A stretch of DNA of 64,000 nt, from the NCBI GenBank assembly GCA_025782575.1, contig JALGYY010000017.1:485892-549891 (forward strand). The letters are read 5' to 3'. Below, in pieces: positions 60,811 to 64,000 of this stretch; position 1 is the first letter of the stretch; every line of letters begins with the position of its first letter. The position numbers and the translations under genes were made by a program. The notes below the pieces were generated by a model. That model worked only from the letters and a program-made list of their open reading frames with translations, had not been told where the DNA came from and did no database searches. The stretch comes from a bacterium. Lineage in GTDB: Bacteria > Orphanbacterota > Orphanbacteria > Orphanbacterales > Orphanbacteraceae.

Positions 60811-61509
60811 TCAGAGAGACCGGAATCTCACACTCTCAATGCGACAAGAAAGTAGTGATCTGAGACTTCGCCATGCCCCACTCGCTTCCTTCGCCGACCG
60901 AAGTTCACGGCCCGCTCCCAATACAGCGCTAGTACCCTTAGTGGGTCTAATCTCAACGAATCTTGAGAAATCCGGTTTGAGCCTTGAAATGGCTCTGTTG
61001 AACTCTCCCGATTCCTCCGATCGCCCATTTAGCGTTATTGCATATAATCCGTTTGAGTGGAGCCTTCTCGTGATAAGCGCAGCCCACCGCTCATGGGCGA
61101 ATATTGGCCGGGTTCCTGCTCTATCGATCGGCCACATATCGTCAATAATTACGTCGAAGCGCGGGCCTCCTCCTTTGAGGTATGATCTAGAGTCCATGCA
61201 CTCCACGTCAACATTCAAACTCTCCAGGTCAAACTCTATTCGTGCCACCTGGAGAATACTTCGATCCAGCTCGATGCCCACAATGGCAACATCTGGGTAT
61301 ACTTCACGACACTGGCGAGCTACAGACGCGCCGGCCAGTCCAAGTATTAGGATCCTTTGGATTCGTCGCACGCAAAGAAAACTACTCGCCGTCAGGGCAT
61401 CCCAGATTGAGCCAGTAAATATCCTCTCTGGGTGATAGTAACTATAGTCGCCATATGGCCCCACTATCCACCTTGCCCTACCCCGCTTGACGAGCTTCCA
61501 GTTCTTCAC
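60811..61509 (-). CDS. Spermidine-synthase-like aminopropyltransferase/methyltransferase
   Basis: This 232-residue Rossmann protein has ILILGLAGASVARQC (motif I, with G-L-A-G instead of G-G-G-x-G), VGIELDRSILQVAR, DSRSYLKGGGPRFDVIIDD and YAITLNG. It is similar to spermidine-synthase-like methyltransferases, often with an unrelated role. Its start overlaps the stop of the EamA transporter by four bases, so the pair is probably an export system for a small product. The N-terminal beta-strand part of true SpeE is reduced. Confidence 0.72.
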   Translation of the reverse strand: MKNWKLVKRGRARWIVGPYGDYSYYHPERIFTGSIWDALTASSFLCVRRIQRILILGLAGASVARQCREVYPDVAIVGIELDRSILQVARIEFDLESLNVDVECMDSRSYLKGGGPRFDVIIDDMWPIDRAGTRPIFAHERWAALITRRLHSNGLYAITLNGRSEESGEFNRAISRLKPDFSRFVEIRPTKGTSAVLGAGRELRSAKEASGAWRSLRSLLSCRIESVRFRSL

Positions 61510-62573
61510 TCGCGAAATTCACGCGGGCTACTAGATTCAGTGTGGGGGGAAAGTTCATCAACAAGGAGGGTTACTACTCCCATTACAATGAGAAAAGCTC
61601 CTATCATAAGAGGGCGGGGCATTGGCGTACCCAAGAATCTTGCATCCCAGAACATCGTCAGCGGAACTTGTAGAACTACGATGGTAGCAGGGATCAAAAC
61701 GCCCGCTCTTCGAACGGCTTCATGGTATATTACATAAACGAGCGCCACTCGAAAGCCATTTGCCACTAGAATAGCCAAGTCAGCACTAGCGGAAATGGGC
61801 TCACTTATCGATACATGCGCAACTGTAAGCACCGTTGCAAAAGCTCCACAGAATACCATCGCCAAGAACCGCATTCGAGTCGAGACGTTTTCAATTATTT
61901 TCTCAACCTTGCCAACCTGGTACGCGTAGAATGCGAACGAAAGACCTGCGACAACTGCGACAAAGGAGCCGATCAATTCGCTTTCGCGTTTCAGATAGAG
62001 CCCCTCGTCAAGATTTGTAATCAAAGTACCAGTAGCTACGAGGAGTACAGTCGAAATTGTGACATTCGACCAAGACATTTCTTGTCTAACTAGCATAATT
62101 AGAACCAAGAACAGTGGGAAGAGATTTGTTAGGGTCATTGTCTGAGAAATGGAGATGTAGTATAGGGCGTAAACGGACAGAACGAAGTTTCCGACAGTCG
62201 CGAATAGAAGTACTATTCCGTGAGGGGAGGATAGATGCAATGCTGAAGCCGTAGTTGCAGGCTCCTTCTTTTCAAACATCCGAACGACAAAGGAACCGAG
62301 AAAAAGAAAAATGGTGGCCGATCCCAAGATTACAGCGTTGATGGCCCACACAGAGTGATTGGGAGTAGTTAGACCAATTGAAAAGAAACCAAGACTCCAG
62401 AGGAAAGCGCATACTATTGCAAGCCCAGCCCCAGTTAGATTCTCAGCCTTTGATCTGCTTGGCGCTGAGCGGCTGCTCTCCCTTTTCAGGAGCCATTGGC
62501 GGAATTGCTTATAGCGCTCATAGAAGAACCACACCAATGGTAACACGCCGAGCCATTGGATCCATCCAGGCAT
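61506..62573 (-). CDS. EamA/DMT-family transporter
   Basis: This 355-residue protein has about ten membrane helices in two EamA repeats (about 45-190 and 210-340), preceded by a longer N-terminal helix with WIQWLGVLPLVWFFYERY. It is likely an exporter of amino acids or other metabolites. It is upstream of the spermidine-synthase-like gene with a four-base overlap, suggesting that one makes what the other exports. Confidence 0.82.
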   Translation of the reverse strand: MPGWIQWLGVLPLVWFFYERYKQFRQWLLKRESSRSAPSRSKAENLTGAGLAIVCAFLWSLGFFSIGLTTPNHSVWAINAVILGSATIFLFLGSFVVRMFEKKEPATTASALHLSSPHGIVLLFATVGNFVLSVYALYYISISQTMTLTNLFPLFLVLIMLVRQEMSWSNVTISTVLLVATGTLITNLDEGLYLKRESELIGSFVAVVAGLSFAFYAYQVGKVEKIIENVSTRMRFLAMVFCGAFATVLTVAHVSISEPISASADLAILVANGFRVALVYVIYHEAVRRAGVLIPATIVVLQVPLTMFWDARFLGTPMPRPLMIGAFLIVMGVVTLLVDELSPHTESSSPREFRE

Positions 62574-62927
62574 TGCACCTCCCAGTCAACCAATAGGCTG
62601 TGCCATCTCCCACGCAATTCGAACTGGACTAGTCGCACGAATAATTGGGTCGAACTCATGCCAATTTGAACAGAAGGCCTCCTGTTAGTCAAGATCAAAC
62701 CGTTAGGTTTCAAGAGAGTGTGGCCCGCAGCCTTTGTCCACGGTAGACGCTTGCACTGACTCTCCACACCGTCGGGCATGACGGCGGCTCAATACCGAGA
62801 TTGAGGCATATTCTCAGGAGTTGATATTCAACGCTGCTACGTAGTAATCGGATCGAGCGGAAAGTATCACCGCCAAAGCCACTATGCTGCTTTTCGAATG
62901 TGTTTGTGAAATTGGGGGATAACCCGT
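62574..62927. other. Gene-free stretch between the transporter and RHH genes
   Basis: These 354 bases show no credible coding region, repeat or terminator. The ATG of the transporter gene is at its left edge, so its promoter should lie here on the minus strand, but no clear element was seen. Confidence 0.4.
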
Positions 62928-63056
62928 CTAGGGTAGGTGCTTTCGTAGAATCCTTCTCACGATCTCAGCCTGAGGAGCTCCAGTTTTCTTTGATTCTCTC
63001 TCGAGCTTCTTCGCAAGTGCCAGATCCAGTCTAAAAGTTTTTTCTACAAATGCCAT
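62928..63056 (-). CDS. Ribbon-helix-helix (CopG-like) protein
   Basis: This is a 42-residue protein starting MAFVEKTFRLDLAL, found by reading the minus strand directly. An alternating strand (VEKTFRLD) leads to helix 1 (LALAKKLERESKKT) and helix 2 (APQAEIVRRILRKHL), the minimal RHH dimer fold of antitoxins and small repressors. No partner toxin gene was found on either side. It is small, but the pattern is specific. Confidence 0.65.
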   Translation of the reverse strand: MAFVEKTFRLDLALAKKLERESKKTGAPQAEIVRRILRKHLP

Positions 63057-63242
63057 GAAACATCACCATGTATCTACGGGCGATGATGGTAGATAAGAGT
63101 TTCGGATGGCTCGCTGAGAGCTATGTCAAGAATCACGCCCGGAAAGAAAATTTATGTTCCCCATGTTCCACCATCCTTAGCAAATTTCATTTTGTCGCCT
63201 TGAGGGAGATCCCCCTCATCCCCCTCATAGCCTTTTCTCCAA

Positions 63243-63605
63243 TTACTCTCGCGGAAACATTGCGACTACGTTGTCCTCGAACACAGGGCCAGAATTGTAG
63301 TAGCCGGGGTCTACGACAGACACCATTCTTACTGTCCCGTCAGCTGCCTGGAACCAGAGAAAGTGAATATCCGGGCTACCCCACTTCATACTAACCGTAA
63401 CCAGATTACCCCAAGATCCAGGAAGGGAGATCTCTTGAAATTCAGTCATGTTCCGTTTTGTGGGCACAAGGGCCTTCGCTTCCACGAAACCGGTACTCTG
63501 ACCAGCTCCCCGATCAACAAGAAATCCGTTGCCGGCTAGCGCGCCACCAACGGCGCTCACTAGTATCAAAACTGACACGAGGAGGAGAGAACGAGAGAGA
63601 TTCAT
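63243..63605 (-). CDS. Small secreted protein
   Basis: This is a 120-residue protein starting MNLSRSLLLVSVLILVSAV. A signal peptide is likely cleaved near residue 24 after ALA. The mature part has aromatic and Gly residues (GSWGNLVTVSMKWGSPDIHF) and a DPGYYNSGPVFEDNV end, suggesting a beta-rich fold. No family was recognised. Its promoter lies in the A+T-rich region to the right. Confidence 0.65.
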   Translation of the reverse strand: MNLSRSLLLVSVLILVSAVGGALAGNGFLVDRGAGQSTGFVEAKALVPTKRNMTEFQEISLPGSWGNLVTVSMKWGSPDIHFLWFQAADGTVRMVSVVDPGYYNSGPVFEDNVVAMFPRE

Positions 63606-64000
63606 TGTATTTCTCCCATCTGGTTAACAGTTGCTGAGCAATAAGGCTGCGATCGGTCACACTAGGTACTTCTAAACTACAGAAATACTTATATAGAAGT
63701 ATTACTTTACAGCTTTGGACATACAGAGCAAATCAGTTGTCGTCGGTGATTGAACTGAATCACACCTCACAGCGTCGTCGAATGGAAGTTGCGATGTGGC
63801 ACTCCCGCATTGTGATTCCTGCCCACAAGCGTGACATGAACCCTGCTATCCAGGAGAAGGCTTAAGAAGGCCATTCTCTTGAGAATTGACACGGCTTGGG
63901 CTAGCTGAGCTGCCCAAAATTGCCACAAATCTAAGCGCGGTGTCACCGCACTACACAATTCGACCACATATTTAAACTTTACGATCAGAATGGAGACTGG
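63606..64000. other. Right end of the window without a recognised gene
   Basis: These 395 bases show no supported gene. An inverted repeat with AATACTT and AGTATT arms near 63687-63705 is A+T-rich. No tRNA-like end or integrase was seen, so the island's right border is not here. Confidence 0.4.

Larger units (their letters stand above)
36541..64000. mobile_element. Integrative genomic island (right end not in window)
   Basis: The island begins with an integrase gene next to tRNA-Ser(TGA). From about 37.8 kb on, base composition drops and the genes are of accessory type: excisionase-like HTH, two HerA/VirD4-like ATPases, nuclease-like domains, a ubiquitin-like cassette, TcmP, RadC, HEPN and RHH proteins. 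No relaxase or mating-channel genes are visible, so it is integrative but not clearly conjugative. No right-hand repeat of the tRNA end was found by eye, so the border may lie beyond the window, or several elements may be joined. Confidence 0.6.

Noticed and set aside
36541-64000. Conjugative element
   Set aside because: Although VirD4/HerA-like ATPases occur, no relaxase, VirB4-type mating ATPase or pilus genes were recognised.

Overview
The window looks like a chromosome segment of an uncultivated Gram-negative bacterium, most plausibly of the FCB superphylum or a nearby candidate phylum. This is inference from three things: a bacterial geranylgeranylglyceryl-phosphate synthase relative, LPS-type sugar genes (gmhA, rfbD, polyprenyl glycosylphosphotransferase), and secreted or lipoprotein genes with dockerin-like and beta-propeller repeats. 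No rRNA is present, so the phylum cannot be fixed. By eye the left 36.5 kb is fairly GC-rich and reads as host backbone. The right 27.5 kb is clearly richer in A+T and full of accessory genes.

Layout, left part. 1-8.7 kb (minus strand): surface glycan and lipid genes (UbiA-type phosphoribosyltransferase, udk, SMR-type flippase candidate, polyprenyl glycosylphosphotransferase, GT4, a double-GT fusion, gmhA, rfbD, a GGGP synthase-like gene). 8.7-12.4 kb: alaS and recA. 12.9-14.2 kb (plus strand): a secreted dockerin-like protein and a lipoprotein, then a large REP-like palindrome. 14.5-20.5 kb (minus strand): ffs, dnaX, ybaB, recR, pgsA, pgpA, cinA, thpR. The dnaX gene carries an A11 run placed so that a one-base slip gives an immediate stop, which predicts tau and gamma forms. 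20.5-20.9 kb: tRNA-Ala and two tRNA-Ser genes. 21.5-23.8 kb: a three-domain inositol-phosphate fusion enzyme. 24-36.4 kb: a decayed phosphodiesterase, a two-component system, an ethylbenzene-dehydrogenase-like haem lipoprotein, tadA, two membrane glycosyltransferases, a PD40 lipoprotein, a REC-XRE regulator, a RCK potassium channel and three more tRNAs. All four serine anticodon classes (GGA, CGA, GCT, TGA) occur in the window.

Right part. A tyrosine integrase lies 13 bases from tRNA-Ser(TGA) and starts an island that appears to run past the right edge. Its centre is a tightly packed minus-strand gene set (43.5 to 36.5 kb). In transcription order it encodes a coiled-coil protein, a ubiquitin-like protein with an internal Gly-Gly and a 19-residue tail, a membrane-anchored E2-like protein, a JAMM peptidase, an E1/ThiF enzyme, two small membrane proteins, a 12-cysteine zinc-finger protein, a HerA/VirD4-type ATPase, a nuclease-like partner, an excisionase-like HTH protein and the integrase. 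This is a complete ubiquitin-like conjugation cassette wired to a DNA-pumping ATPase module and is the most interesting system here. It faces a divergent gene for an HTH-methyltransferase-like protein across a 668-base region with paired GCGACA repeats. A second HerA-type ATPase with a fused nuclease-like domain follows.

Further right are TcmP with its three-Cys partner, a 2TM/HAD-phosphatase fusion, a SymE-RadC fusion, a HEPN protein, a spermidine-synthase-like enzyme with an EamA exporter, and a 42-residue ribbon-helix-helix protein. The cargo resembles a defence or stress island. Its biological role is inferred, not shown.
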